Assembly (NCBI GenBank): GCA_020348865.1 | Contig: CP070754.1 | Coordinates: 1,115,624 to 1,164,428, forward strand | Length of the DNA: 48,805 nt | From: Candidatus Bathyarchaeota archaeon | GTDB lineage: Archaea > Thermoproteota > Bathyarchaeia > Bathyarchaeales > Bathyarchaeaceae | Direction: 5' to 3' | Shown here: positions 24,146-33,609 of the stretch, piece by piece | How positions within the stretch are numbered: position 1 is the first letter of the stretch | How the letters are laid out: every line of letters starts with the position of its first letter | Translations under genes and position numbers: made by a program | The notes under the pieces: generated by a model | Database searches by the model: none | What the model was told of the DNA's origin: nothing | The model's input: the letters and a program-made list of their open reading frames with translations, nothing else

Positions 24146-25924
24146 ATGCCTGTACGGCAACCCATTGTGTGTGTGCTTGGCCACATCGACACAGGCAAGA
24201 CCTTGCTGCTGGACAGAATCAGAAAAAGCAGCGTTCAAGCACGAGAAGCCGGAGGAATAACCCAGCACATCGGAGCAAGCTTCTTCCCCCTCAAAACCCT
24301 TGAGCAAATCTGCGGACCCCTCCTAAAAAGAACGAAGAGCAGAATAAAGATTCCAGGACTGCTTGTAATCGACACACCGGGACATGAAGCTTTCGCCAAT
24401 CTCAGAAAGAGAGGAGGCGGAGTAGCGGACATAGCAATCCTTGCAATCGACGCCTTACGGGGTTTCGAAGCTCAAACTCGTGAGTGTATAGAGATTTTAA
24501 AGGCAAGAAAAACGCCGTTTCTCGTCGCAGCGAACAAAATCGATCGATTGCCTGGTTGGAAGTCAAACCCAAACGACTCATTCCTAACATCCTATCAAGC
24601 CCAAGACCCTTACGTCCGCCGAGACCTTGACGAACGCATCTACACAATCCTAGGAACATTTTCCAGAATAGGTTTTCGAGCAGACCGCTTTGACAAAATA
24701 TCTGACTTCACGCAAAACGTAGCAGTTGTTCCAGTGAGCGCTAAGACAGGAGAAGGCATCCCAGAGCTTCTAGCCGTTCTGGTCGGCCTAGCTCAACAAT
24801 TCTTGCGAGCCAAATTGAAGGTGACGAAAGGCCCAGCCAAAGGCACAATCCTAGAGGTTACAGAGGATCCTGGGCTTGGAATCACCGTTAACGCTGTAAT
24901 CTACGATGGCATACTCAAGAAAGGAGACACCATCGTTGTTGGGGGAAAAGAAAAACCCTTAGTAACCAAGGTCCGCGCGGCCTTACTGCCTAAGCCACTT
25001 GACGAGATCAGAGACCCGAGAGATAGATTCTCCTTGGTCGACATGGTTTCAGCTGCGACTGGAGTAAAAATTGCTGCACCAAATCTTGAGGACGCATTGG
25101 CAGGTGCGCCTATGTACGTAGTTCCGTCGAAAAACCTGCTTAGGAAATTCGTAAGAACTGTCTCTGAAGAGATCGAAGAAATCAGAATCGCAACAGACAT
25201 GGAAGGCGTTGTGCTGAAAACTGACACATTAGGTTCTCTTGAGGCCATTGCTGAAAGCCTGAAACAAAAGAACGTTCCAATACGATTGGCAGATGTTGGC
25301 GACGTATCCAAACGAGATGTCATGGAAGCTGTCGTGGTTAAGGAACACGAACCACTTCACGGAGTCATCATAGCTTTTAATGTGAAGACATTACGGGACG
25401 CTGAAGAAGAAGCAAGAAATCGAAATGTTCCGATATTCAAAGACACAATTATCTATAGTTTGATTGACGAGTATGCCAAATGGTTGAGAAGTAGAAGAGA
25501 AATGAGACTTCAAGAGGAATTTGATGGATTAATCAAACCTGGCAAAATGAAGATCCTTCCAGGCTATGTGTTTAGGAGAGCGAAGCCGGCTATAGTAGGA
25601 ATTGAGGTCTTGGCTGGACAAATCAAACCAAAATGTATGCTTGCTAGGAAGGATGGAAGCAACGCTGGTGAAATAATTCAAATCCAAGATCGTGGAGAAG
25701 CCATCTCAGAAGCAAAGACTGGAATGCAGGTAGCCATTTCAGTGGACAAATCGATTGTGGGCAGACACATCTACGAGAAGGATATACTTTACGTAAGAGT
25801 CCCGGAAGAAGATGCAAAAGCACTACTAACGAAATTCCAAGACCGCTTGCCTCCAAAAGGACTTGAGATTCTAATGGAGTTCGTGAACCTGATGAGGCGT
25901 GAATCTCCGTTCTGGGCGGCTTAG
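24146..25924 (+). CDS. infB: Translation initiation factor aIF5B
   Basis: This 592-residue GTPase promotes subunit joining at initiation. The G motifs are GHIDTGKT (G1, residues 12-19, the eukaryotic eIF5B-like form), the GGITQHIGA switch region, DTPGHEAF (G3, with the catalytic His), NKID (G4) and VSAKTGEG (G5). Domains II-IV follow: GTILEVTEDPGLG, LKTDTLGSLEAI, ADVGDVSKRDV and FRRAKPAIVGIEVLAG. A GAGAGGGA Shine-Dalgarno precedes the ATG. It lies 208 bases after L24e with its own TATA box. Confidence 0.97.
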   Translation: MPVRQPIVCVLGHIDTGKTLLLDRIRKSSVQAREAGGITQHIGASFFPLKTLEQICGPLLKRTKSRIKIPGLLVIDTPGHEAFANLRKRGGGVADIAILAIDALRGFEAQTRECIEILKARKTPFLVAANKIDRLPGWKSNPNDSFLTSYQAQDPYVRRDLDERIYTILGTFSRIGFRADRFDKISDFTQNVAVVPVSAKTGEGIPELLAVLVGLAQQFLRAKLKVTKGPAKGTILEVTEDPGLGITVNAVIYDGILKKGDTIVVGGKEKPLVTKVRAALLPKPLDEIRDPRDRFSLVDMVSAATGVKIAAPNLEDALAGAPMYVVPSKNLLRKFVRTVSEEIEEIRIATDMEGVVLKTDTLGSLEAIAESLKQKNVPIRLADVGDVSKRDVMEAVVVKEHEPLHGVIIAFNVKTLRDAEEEARNRNVPIFKDTIIYSLIDEYAKWLRSRREMRLQEEFDGLIKPGKMKILPGYVFRRAKPAIVGIEVLAGQIKPKCMLARKDGSNAGEIIQIQDRGEAISEAKTGMQVAISVDKSIVGRHIYEKDILYVRVPEEDAKALLTKFQDRLPPKGLEILMEFVNLMRRESPFWAA

Positions 25925-25951
25925 GCGTCTAATGAAATGAAACATTGCCTA

Positions 25952-25976
25952 TGCCTGCGTGCAGGCAAAACGTTTT
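25952..25976 (+). terminator. Hairpin plus T-run after infB
   Basis: A perfect inverted repeat TGCCTGC-GT-GCAGGCA is followed within five bases by a run of five T. It lies 28 bases after the infB stop. Confidence 0.5.
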
Positions 25977-26012
25977 TGTGGAAAGAAAAGTAAGTGATTC
26001 GACGTTCATATG

Positions 26013-26022
26013 GTTTATTAAG
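26013..26022 (+). promoter_or_regulatory. TATA box of type IV pilus operon
   Basis: GTTTATTAAG predicts initiation near 26045, about 65 nt before the ATPase start. Confidence 0.4.
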
Positions 26023-26108
26023 TCTTATGACAAGATATTTCCTTGGATGCATGACGTCAACGATGAAACGTGTCCTAATAGAGTGAAGTTGGTGAGGGTG
26101 AACGCTGA

Positions 26109-27626
26109 ATGGTACAAGAAACAAACATCACAAAAGAAACAAAGCCTTCTGTGTTTCGAGAAGTTTATTCAATAGATGAGCCTTACGTCTACGCTGCAGT
26201 TATTAGAGAACCCAATACGCAGAAGATGTTGTACAAAGTAGTTGAGCCGACGCTTCTCGAAGAAGAAGAGAGACAACTCGAAGACATCAAATCCATTATG
26301 ATGGAGGAGATTGATGTCAACTTCAAGGATCTTGAAACAAGGGAAAAAGCTGAAGAATACCTGAAAAACAAAGTCCGAGAAGTCATAGGAAACTATCACT
26401 TGAAGGTTGCTGAGGAAGCTATCGACAAGTTCATGTACTACATCGCACGCGACTTCATAGGCTACGGGAAAATCGATCCTTTCATGAAAGACCATCTAAT
26501 CGAAGATATTTCCGCAGACGGAGTCAACATTCCAATATACGTTTGGCACAGGGAACACGAATCACTACCAACAAACATCGTGTACGAGGATGTTGACGAA
26601 CTGAACTCATTCATAGTCAGACTTGCCTACCTTGCTAAAAGGAATGTTTCTATTGCTAGCCCGATGCTTGATGCCTCCTTACCGGATGGAAGTCGTATCC
26701 AACTTACTTATGGATCTGAAGTCACTAGAAGAGGCTCAACATTCACGATCCGTCGGTTTCGTGCTGACCCCTTGACCATTTCAGATCTAATTGCCTTCAA
26801 CACCCTTTCATCGGACATTGCCGCGTATCTCTGGTATGCTATTGAGAATCGAGCATCTATACTCGTAGCGGGAGGAGTAGCAGCAGGCAAGACGACTGTG
26901 CTCAATTGTCTATCAATGTTCATAAAACCTGAATTGAAAATCGTGAGCGTGGAAGACACCGCTGAGCTTAACCTGCCTCGCGAAAACTGGATTCCATCAG
27001 TTGTGCGATCTGGCCTCTCGTCCACACAAAAAGGAGCAGGAACCATAACATTGTTTGACCTTTTGAAGACGGCGGTTAGGCAGAGACCTGATTACATCAT
27101 TGTAGGTGAAGTTCGTGGTGAAGAAGCTTACACCCTGTTTCAGGCAATGGCCACCGGGCATTTGGGCATGAGCACCGTTCATGCCGAATCTGTGGACGCT
27201 GTCATCCACCGTTTAGAATCCGAACCGATGAGCATCCCAAGGGCGCTACTTTCGATGATTGACGTCGTAATGATCCAGCTGCGGACCGAAGTCAACGGGA
27301 AACCCACTAGAAGAACTCTCACCGTTACTGAGGTGGTGTCTCTGGATCCGAAGTCAAAGGAATTTCTAACAAACGACGTATATCGATGGGATTCCAAGCA
27401 TGACACATTCTCGTATTCCGGACGAAGCCACATTTTGCAACGAAACATAGGAGAACGGGGGGTTAATCCAAAGGAGATTCAACAGGAGCTCCGTCGAAGA
27501 AAAACAGTGTTGGAATGGATGGTGAAAAGCAAGATTCACAGATGTAATGATGTTGCTGCCATAATTAGAGAATACTCTACTAATCCCGTCAACACTTACA
27601 GAAAAGCGAGGATGGATGCACATTGA
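26109..27626 (+). CDS. Type II/IV secretion ATPase (archaeal pilus/archaellum type)
   Basis: This 505-residue hexameric ATPase powers assembly of a pilus-like filament. An N-terminal domain (about 1-200) is followed by the FlaI/GspE-like core: Walker A GGVAAGKTT (near residue 253-263), the Asp box SVEDTAEL, Walker B YIIVGEVRGEE (near 327), and the His box GHLGMSTVHAES. It starts an operon with two GspF-like proteins and a pilin, so it belongs to an Aap/Ups/Ped-like type IV pilus, not an archaellum (no other arl genes are seen). GGGTGA precedes the ATG. Confidence 0.92.
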   Translation: MVQETNITKETKPSVFREVYSIDEPYVYAAVIREPNTQKMLYKVVEPTLLEEEERQLEDIKSIMMEEIDVNFKDLETREKAEEYLKNKVREVIGNYHLKVAEEAIDKFMYYIARDFIGYGKIDPFMKDHLIEDISADGVNIPIYVWHREHESLPTNIVYEDVDELNSFIVRLAYLAKRNVSIASPMLDASLPDGSRIQLTYGSEVTRRGSTFTIRRFRADPLTISDLIAFNTLSSDIAAYLWYAIENRASILVAGGVAAGKTTVLNCLSMFIKPELKIVSVEDTAELNLPRENWIPSVVRSGLSSTQKGAGTITLFDLLKTAVRQRPDYIIVGEVRGEEAYTLFQAMATGHLGMSTVHAESVDAVIHRLESEPMSIPRALLSMIDVVMIQLRTEVNGKPTRRTLTVTEVVSLDPKSKEFLTNDVYRWDSKHDTFSYSGRSHILQRNIGERGVNPKEIQQELRRRKTVLEWMVKSKIHRCNDVAAIIREYSTNPVNTYRKARMDAH

Positions 27627-28534
27627 GTTTTGGCGATACAGGAAGAGGACTTAAGAAGGTTTGCATGTTTGCCTATCGAGTTGTCGGGAAGAGAATCACC
27701 CGATTTCTACCTCTGTTTAGAGATATGGACAAGAATTTACTAAAGGCTGGAACACGAGTAAGTTTCAGAGCATATGTCAGCTCAGCCATTCTTGTGGCTT
27801 TGTTGGTTACTATATGTTTTTCCATGATAGTCCCCCTCACTCTGGTCTCAATCTTTGATTTCCCTTTGGATTCTTCGCTTCTCTTTGGAATAGGAGCAAG
27901 TTTACTCGCGGGAGTTTCAACGGTCATCGGTTTCTACGCCTATCCCATCTATCGAGCAAATAACTTGAAAAGAAACTTGGAGGACGGCTTACCATTCATC
28001 ACAAGTTACATGGCGATATTAGCTGGTGCGGGAGTGCCTTCTAGCCACATATTTCGTTCCTTGGCTCAATTGGAAGACGCTCGCTCGCGAGGGATTTCAG
28101 ATGAAGCTAGAATCATAACACGAGATGTTGAGCTCTTTGGCTTTGACATTTTTTCGGCTTTGAGGGCTTCATCTAATCGAACAGCCTCTTCAGAGTTCAA
28201 AGAGATGCTTGAAGGTTTCCTCGCTACCATTCGCTCTGGAGGAAACCTGACGAAGTATCTCATGACCCGATCTCGTCAGCACATGAAGCTGAAACGAATT
28301 GCCATGCGTAGGTTCTCTGACAACCTTGGAATTCTGGCGGAGTTTTACGTTACCCTGTTTATTGCAGGGCCTCTTCTTTTTGTCGTCATGCTTGCAGTGA
28401 TGGCGATGTTAGGTGGAGGAGGACAAGGATTACTCAACCCTCGCTTGCTGTTACAGCTACTGACATATCTTGGCATACCGATGGGATCTGTTGTATTCCT
28501 GATAATTCTTGACGTCTTTTCATTAAGGCGGTGA
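27623..28534 (+). CDS. Type IV pilus membrane platform protein (TadC/GspF family), first
   Basis: This 303-residue protein has about four transmembrane helices: near residues 50-75, 85-112, 245-268 and 275-298. The T2SS-F domain lies between them, with LEDGLPFITSYMAILAGAGV and SGGNLTKYLMTRSRQHMKLK. It anchors the ATPase at the membrane. The TTG start overlaps the ATPase stop. Archaeal pilus systems commonly carry two such proteins in tandem, as here. Confidence 0.88.
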   Translation: MSFGDTGRGLKKVCMFAYRVVGKRITRFLPLFRDMDKNLLKAGTRVSFRAYVSSAILVALLVTICFSMIVPLTLVSIFDFPLDSSLLFGIGASLLAGVSTVIGFYAYPIYRANNLKRNLEDGLPFITSYMAILAGAGVPSSHIFRSLAQLEDARSRGISDEARIITRDVELFGFDIFSALRASSNRTASSEFKEMLEGFLATIRSGGNLTKYLMTRSRQHMKLKRIAMRRFSDNLGILAEFYVTLFIAGPLLFVVMLAVMAMLGGGGQGLLNPRLLLQLLTYLGIPMGSVVFLIILDVFSLRR

Positions 28535-29352
28535 AAATGCCCAAAATTGAGAAGTGGGAGAAAAAAATCGCTTGGGTCGTATCGAGTGTCTTAGGCGGAG
28601 CCATAATCCTAACCGCGTATGTAACGCTTTGGAATAGTCCGCTCTTCGACGAATATGTATTGCTTGCAATTCTAGTCACCATTCTCCCTCCAGCCGTATT
28701 GGATTATATCGATTATCTTTGGAGAAGATCCATAGATGAGCGCTTACCCGATCTCTTCCGAAGCATTGTTCAAGCTCAACAGATTGGGATGCCGTTGCCA
28801 CAAGCACTAGAAGAAGCTTCCAAACGAAGTTACGGACCATTGACTAAAGAGTTGAGAAAGATGGTCGCCCAGATGTCTTGGGGAATGTCGTTCGAGCAAG
28901 CGTTTGAATCAACTAGCAAGCGTGTCAACACTGTGTTGATGCGACGAACGGTACCACTCATTGTAGAGGCAAGCCGGTCAGGGGGGCGAATTGAGAAGAT
29001 CTTCGCTCCAATTGGCAAGTTTGTGGAGTCGACCTTGACGTTGGATAAGGAAATCAGAGCTCAAACAAGACCTTACGTCGCCATTGTTTACGTAGCCTTT
29101 TTCGTCTTCCTCTTCACCGTGATTTTGCTCCTCAAAAGCTTGTTCTTTGATATGGCAGAACTTCCAATTATGGGAGCGGCTCTCTTGACGCCTGAAGCTA
29201 CTTCAAAGATATTCTTCCATATGAGCGTAAACCAAGCTTTCTTCAATGGTCTCATAGCTGGAAAAATGAGTGAAGGCACCATAGGTGCTGGTCTAAAACA
29301 CTGCGTCATTCTCTTGACATCTGGATACATTGTCTTCAAACTTGTATTGTAA
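28531..29352 (+). CDS. Type IV pilus membrane platform protein (TadC/GspF family), second
   Basis: This 273-residue paralogue of the preceding protein has hydrophobic segments near residues 12-32, 40-60, 190-215 and 245-270, and the T2SS-F domain with LPDLFRSIVQAQQIGMPLPQ and VPLIVEASRSGGRIEKIFAP. The start GTG overlaps the upstream stop (GTGA). An ATG two codons on is an alternative. Together the two proteins probably form the heterodimeric platform. Confidence 0.87.
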   Translation: MKMPKIEKWEKKIAWVVSSVLGGAIILTAYVTLWNSPLFDEYVLLAILVTILPPAVLDYIDYLWRRSIDERLPDLFRSIVQAQQIGMPLPQALEEASKRSYGPLTKELRKMVAQMSWGMSFEQAFESTSKRVNTVLMRRTVPLIVEASRSGGRIEKIFAPIGKFVESTLTLDKEIRAQTRPYVAIVYVAFFVFLFTVILLLKSLFFDMAELPIMGAALLTPEATSKIFFHMSVNQAFFNGLIAGKMSEGTIGAGLKHCVILLTSGYIVFKLVL

Positions 29353-29364
29353 CGGTGAAAAGAA

Positions 29365-29775
29365 GTGAAGAGACTGCCACTAAATAGGAGGGGAATCAGC
29401 TCTGTTTTAAGCAATCTATTGCTGATGGTTATAGCAGTTGCCACTATGTCAATTGCTGCAACCACTACATATTTCATCACTGGAAGTCTTCGGGAAAACA
29501 TGAGTGAACGGTTCATCGTTGAGGATGTGTGGTTTGGAAATGGAGAGATTTCGATTTCTCTTCGCAACGTGGGTAAAATACCGATCAAAGTATCTGCTGT
29601 CTACGTAAATCAAACAACGCAATCGTTCACACCATCCGACTTTGAGTTGGAAGTAAGTAAGAATGGATGGTTGAACGTCACCTACAACTGGGATTCAGGC
29701 ATCACGTATCACATCAACACCGTGACTAGCAGGGGGACGAAGCTTGCTGATTGTTATAGGTCACCTCCGACTTAA
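29365..29775 (+). CDS. Archaeal type IV pilin-like protein
   Basis: This 136-residue protein has a class III signal: basic residues ending in RRG (residue 10), then the hydrophobic helix ISSVLSNLLLMVIAVATMSI, to be cut after Gly10 by the prepilin peptidase. A beta-rich domain with N-x-T sequons follows (NQTTQSF, NVTYNW). It is the probable filament subunit of the operon. The GTG start follows GGTGAAAAGAA by a short gap. Only one pilin is present here; other subunits and the peptidase must lie elsewhere. Confidence 0.85.
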   Translation: MKRLPLNRRGISSVLSNLLLMVIAVATMSIAATTTYFITGSLRENMSERFIVEDVWFGNGEISISLRNVGKIPIKVSAVYVNQTTQSFTPSDFELEVSKNGWLNVTYNWDSGITYHINTVTSRGTKLADCYRSPPT

Positions 29776-29940
29776 ACCAGCTGACCGGACTTGACCTATG
29801 GCGGAACAAGATTTTCCGGAACTGCTTCTGGGATTCACATAGATGTCTGTTGAGTACCGGTAGTTTGAGATGAGAACACACTGTCGAGTTCACATTACTT
29901 CCGCCTGTAAAACTCGAATCCGATCTCCACCAAAGCCATT

Positions 29941-30918
29941 TCAATTGATTAAAGTCTTCAAAGCCTTCATTACGCTCTTCTGATCTTTCGCTTCAATTAA
30001 TCGAATCTTGTAAAGAACAGCCAACTTTTTTCCGCCTTGACACATTTTGGGCACCGCAATCAAACAGGCTCTGTGAGGATTGACATCAAAGATTTTAGCG
30101 AACATTGCAATGACAGGTTGCTCAGAAACCACGCCTTCACCTTTTGCTGCTAGGTCGATTACGGTTACGTCTTGAGATTCGTCTCCTTGGAAAGCCTTGA
30201 TGTCAAACATGTGATTCGTTCCAGATTTCCCCATTAAGAAGCCGGGGCTTTCCACCTCGAATCCATGGCTCTGCAAGAACTCCTGAACTGGGGCAATCAG
30301 GAACAGACCAAGCCCTGTTTCCTGCAACACATCTTGATTCAGATTGTAGGAGTATGCAGTTCTATAAATGGATTCTTCGAATGTGAAATTTTGATGGCAT
30401 TCACGACAGAAGTGGGATGCAACTGGAATGTCAAAGCTCTTGTCACACTGATTGCAGGTGCACCATACGCCTGCCTTTCTGTAGTCTACATCAGGTTTAA
30501 CCAAGTCTTTGTGACATTTTGGACAGATGAGCTTGCCCTCTGTTTGGAAATTCTCTTCAATACCAATGTATCCACATGGAACGTGTTCGACTAATGCACC
30601 CTTTTTGATGTCGAACGACTTGCAGTAAGGGCAACAATAGTGAACTGAGACGTTGGTGGCGTCGCAATGTGGGCAGTAAACGATCTTGTCGTAAAGCTCT
30701 CTTTTCAGAATGCCAACTTCGAAGAGCTGCCTTAAAAATTCACTAGCATTGGTGGAGCTACCCACAATCGCTTTAACAATCGGATACTCGTATCCGTTTT
30801 CAGAATTATAGATTGGATCCAATTCGTGAATCTCTCCGCTCACAAACTTGCTTAGAAGCAATTGGACGCGGTGGTCTTTGAACACCGCAGCCCGCTCAGC
30901 TCTTGAAGACTTGGACAT
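29941..30918 (-). CDS. Multi-zinc-ribbon protein
   Basis: This 325-residue protein has an N-terminal helical region (1-80) and a run of zinc-binding cysteine pairs: CPHCDATN, CCPYCKSF, CPKCHKDL, CTCNQCDKSF and CRECHQNF (about residues 82-195). A C-terminal alpha/beta domain with HMFDIKAF, VTVIDLAAKGEG and HRACLIAVPK follows. The Cys arrangement recalls the TackOD1-type output domains of TACK archaea, but I cannot confirm this. Cytoplasmic, possibly nucleic-acid- or signal-related. GGAGAGA precedes the ATG. It is a single-gene unit. Confidence 0.75.
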   Translation of the reverse strand: MSKSSRAERAAVFKDHRVQLLLSKFVSGEIHELDPIYNSENGYEYPIVKAIVGSSTNASEFLRQLFEVGILKRELYDKIVYCPHCDATNVSVHYCCPYCKSFDIKKGALVEHVPCGYIGIEENFQTEGKLICPKCHKDLVKPDVDYRKAGVWCTCNQCDKSFDIPVASHFCRECHQNFTFEESIYRTAYSYNLNQDVLQETGLGLFLIAPVQEFLQSHGFEVESPGFLMGKSGTNHMFDIKAFQGDESQDVTVIDLAAKGEGVVSEQPVIAMFAKIFDVNPHRACLIAVPKMCQGGKKLAVLYKIRLIEAKDQKSVMKALKTLIN

Positions 30919-31090
30919 TCTCTCTCCAACTGAACAACGAATGGATCCGCGTTACCAGCGCTTGCACGTACGCAGGTAGCTATTGCCCAATACCAGTTTA
31001 AAGCTTTCTTTCTGATGCGATAGTCTGACCTGATTGTTCTCGTTCCTTGCTGCCTTTGTGACAGATTGTGAAACACGACAATTGCATCGT

Positions 31091-31100
31091 AATATTTAAG
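31091..31100 (+). promoter_or_regulatory. TATA box for four-helix membrane protein gene
   Basis: AATATTTAAG predicts initiation near 31123, about 50 nt before the ATG at 31173. Confidence 0.35.
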
Positions 31101-31172
31101 ATATGCGTTTTCCTATAGTTCTCTGCGTATAAGAGATACTGCAAGACTTTGCGTGCACGAAGGCGATAATCC

Positions 31173-31703
31173 ATGGTCCGAGCTGTTTTGACAACCCCGC
31201 TTTACATGTCTAGTATATGGATCCTGCTGATTACCTATCAAATGTTTACCAACGTAGCCGTTATCAGTGTTGTCCAATCCATTGATCCCTTTTCTCCATC
31301 CATTCAAGAGTTCCTGATGCTCCGCATAGATCGCATTGCTTTTGTCTACTCTTTTGCTTGGATCTGGGTGATGACTTCGCTCATCCCTTCACTTATCCTA
31401 AAAAGAAGAAGCGCACTTCTACAATTCGTGGTGGTCTTGATGTTGACTTTTCTAGCCTTTGAATTTGAGAATATCTTGTCTCTTGTGGCTGGAACGACCT
31501 TCGTAGAACAGATTTTCAGCGTTACTGCTTTGTTTGGAAACCCATTGCTGGCTTTCTTGTACTTGCTCTCACCGTTCCTCATCATACTCTCCGTAGACCT
31601 CTATGAGAGAAGAAAGAAAAAACTGGCAAAACCACCCCAAAAGCCAACTCAAACATCTGTATCAGAGCGAGAAGATTCTGAGGTTGAAGGCAAGAATCAA
31701 TAA
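31173..31703 (+). CDS. Four-helix membrane protein
   Basis: This 176-residue protein has about four hydrophobic segments (residues 12-36, 52-75, 82-108, 115-142) and a highly charged C-terminal tail with lysines, prolines and acidic residues that is probably cytoplasmic. No family signature was recognised. It diverges from the zinc-ribbon gene and stands alone. Confidence 0.7.
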   Translation: MVRAVLTTPLYMSSIWILLITYQMFTNVAVISVVQSIDPFSPSIQEFLMLRIDRIAFVYSFAWIWVMTSLIPSLILKRRSALLQFVVVLMLTFLAFEFENILSLVAGTTFVEQIFSVTALFGNPLLAFLYLLSPFLIILSVDLYERRKKKLAKPPQKPTQTSVSEREDSEVEGKNQ

Positions 31704-31839
31704 TCGGCTAGATGCGTCTTTGCTTCAAGTCCCGTTTTGCGAAATGAAACTGGAATGGACTTGATGGGAGAGTACAAACGATAAGTCAACATGACAGAAA
31801 CTAGTACCGCGCTATCTCAAGAATTACCGATTCTTTTGA

Positions 31840-33591
31840 CTACCGATGAGCGAAATACGTAGTCAACTTCTCATCTATGTTGTCAACGCGGACGAAACCA
31901 AAACGCTCAAACTGAATAATGTTACCTTGACACACCTCTCGACAAGACCCCTCAGCAATCCCTTCCACCACAGAAACATCTGGCATCACGACTTCACATG
32001 GAATACCTGCACCACAAGGAACCCAGTGAATCAGAGCAGCACCAGCCGTTTTCGCTCTTTCATAAGGCTCACTGTGAAAAACTGCTACAGCCCTGTTTTC
32101 CGTGACCTCTTTAACCTGAAAGTTGAACAAACCCATCAAACGTATTATTCTATCCTTCTCCATTAGTTTAATATCCTCACTGGAAATCCAAAAAGATAGC
32201 TTACCATCTTTTGGTCGAATCTCAAACAAACGAAACCCCCTTTCCGCTTGATCTGGATGGACGCGGAGTTTCGCATTGAAGTTGCGATGTAGGCCTTTCA
32301 CGACCAATTCTCTAGGATCGCCCACAAAGAAGTATCTATTTGCCATAGGATCAACTATTTTTCGATTGTACGCGTAAAGGTTCTCCCAGCTCAGCGTCAC
32401 CTCAGCAGCTTTAGGACCAACATCAATCATTAGCCGCCTTATGGCCCCAGCCTTTATCCCTCGCCTCCTCAAAGCGGCAAAAGTGGCAAGCCTTGGGTCA
32501 TCCCAACTCCTGAAAAGCCCACTCCGAAGTCCACGCACAATCTCAGATTTGCTGAGAGAAGCCCCGGTTATCCTAAGTCTTCCATAGTGAATTGCCTCAG
32601 GATACTTCCATCCAAAATACTGGTACAGGTACTCCTGCCGTGTCTGATTGGTCAGATGCTCCTTTCCCCGTATGATGTGGGTTATGCCCATCAGATGATC
32701 GTCGATACCGGAGGCAAAGTTGTACAGAGGCCAGACACGGTATTTGCTGCCTACCCGTGGATGGCTATGCTTCTTTGTGTCGATAATCCTTAACGCTGGC
32801 CAGTCTCGAACTGCAGGATTTGGGTGGTTCAGATCTGTTTTGATTCTTACAACGACTTTCCCCTCGCCATAGGTTCCATCCAACATACGTTCCCAACGGG
32901 CAAAGTTTTCTTTCGGTGTTAGGTTTCTGCATGAACATGGCTGCTTTGTTACAATTTTTTCTCGAAACTCTTTTGGCTTGCAGGCACAGACGTAGGCATT
33001 GCCCTCCTTGAGGATTTTTTCCGCATGTCTATAATATATGGAGAGCCTATCGCTTTGAGTGAATTCTGCATTCCATTTGCATTTGAGCCAAGCCACGTCT
33101 TCCCTTATGAGATCGTAGAATTGCAGGGCAGATTTTTTCAGCCTCGGGTCTGTATCCTCGAAACGGAGGAGGAACAAACCATGGTACATTTCTGCGTATT
33201 CGTAACAGAGGATTATGGCTCGAGCGGACCCCAAATGCAAGAGGCAGTCCGGGTTAGGGGCAAAGCGGGTGACTACTCGCTCGTACTTGTCAACATTGAG
33301 CAATGGTGGAAGTACCTTTTCTACGTCCGCTTTCTTCTTGACCAAAGCCTTTGGCCACTTCTCTTCAACTATCTTTCTCTGCTTGTCTGAGGAAAACTTG
33401 TTAATCTCTTGGACAACCTCAGCGATGATAGACGTAACCTCCTTTGCCCTTGTTTTAAGATGTGGGCATTCCGCGAGTAATTTCCCGAGAACTGATCCTG
33501 CTCGAGCGTTTCCTTCGTGACTAAGTGCATTCAGAAGTGCGATTCTTTGAATAATCTCTTTGATTTCCGTATTTGAGACCAAATTTGCCAC
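31840..33591 (-). CDS. gltX: Glutamyl-tRNA synthetase (archaeal type)
   Basis: This 583-residue class I synthetase attaches glutamate to tRNA-Glu (and, if non-discriminating, to tRNA-Gln). An N-terminal archaeal extension (1-105) is followed by the HIGH-type motif HLGS (119-122), RFEDTDPR, and the KMSKS-type SLSKS. The beta-barrel anticodon domain of the archaeal/eukaryotic GluRS-GlnRS kind completes it. The GTG start lies 18 bases after the prenyltransferase stop, so it closes the ipk-fni-prenyltransferase operon. Confidence 0.95.
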   Translation of the reverse strand: MANLVSNTEIKEIIQRIALLNALSHEGNARAGSVLGKLLAECPHLKTRAKEVTSIIAEVVQEINKFSSDKQRKIVEEKWPKALVKKKADVEKVLPPLLNVDKYERVVTRFAPNPDCLLHLGSARAIILCYEYAEMYHGLFLLRFEDTDPRLKKSALQFYDLIREDVAWLKCKWNAEFTQSDRLSIYYRHAEKILKEGNAYVCACKPKEFREKIVTKQPCSCRNLTPKENFARWERMLDGTYGEGKVVVRIKTDLNHPNPAVRDWPALRIIDTKKHSHPRVGSKYRVWPLYNFASGIDDHLMGITHIIRGKEHLTNQTRQEYLYQYFGWKYPEAIHYGRLRITGASLSKSEIVRGLRSGLFRSWDDPRLATFAALRRRGIKAGAIRRLMIDVGPKAAEVTLSWENLYAYNRKIVDPMANRYFFVGDPRELVVKGLHRNFNAKLRVHPDQAERGFRLFEIRPKDGKLSFWISSEDIKLMEKDRIIRLMGLFNFQVKEVTENRAVAVFHSEPYERAKTAGAALIHWVPCGAGIPCEVVMPDVSVVEGIAEGSCREVCQGNIIQFERFGFVRVDNIDEKLTTYFAHR

Positions 33592-33609
33592 TTGGCTCTT
33601 TGTGCTTGA

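Noticed and set aside
29903..29927. tRNA-like string CGAATCC followed by CCACCA-like bases
   Set aside because: No acceptor, D or anticodon arms can be built around it.
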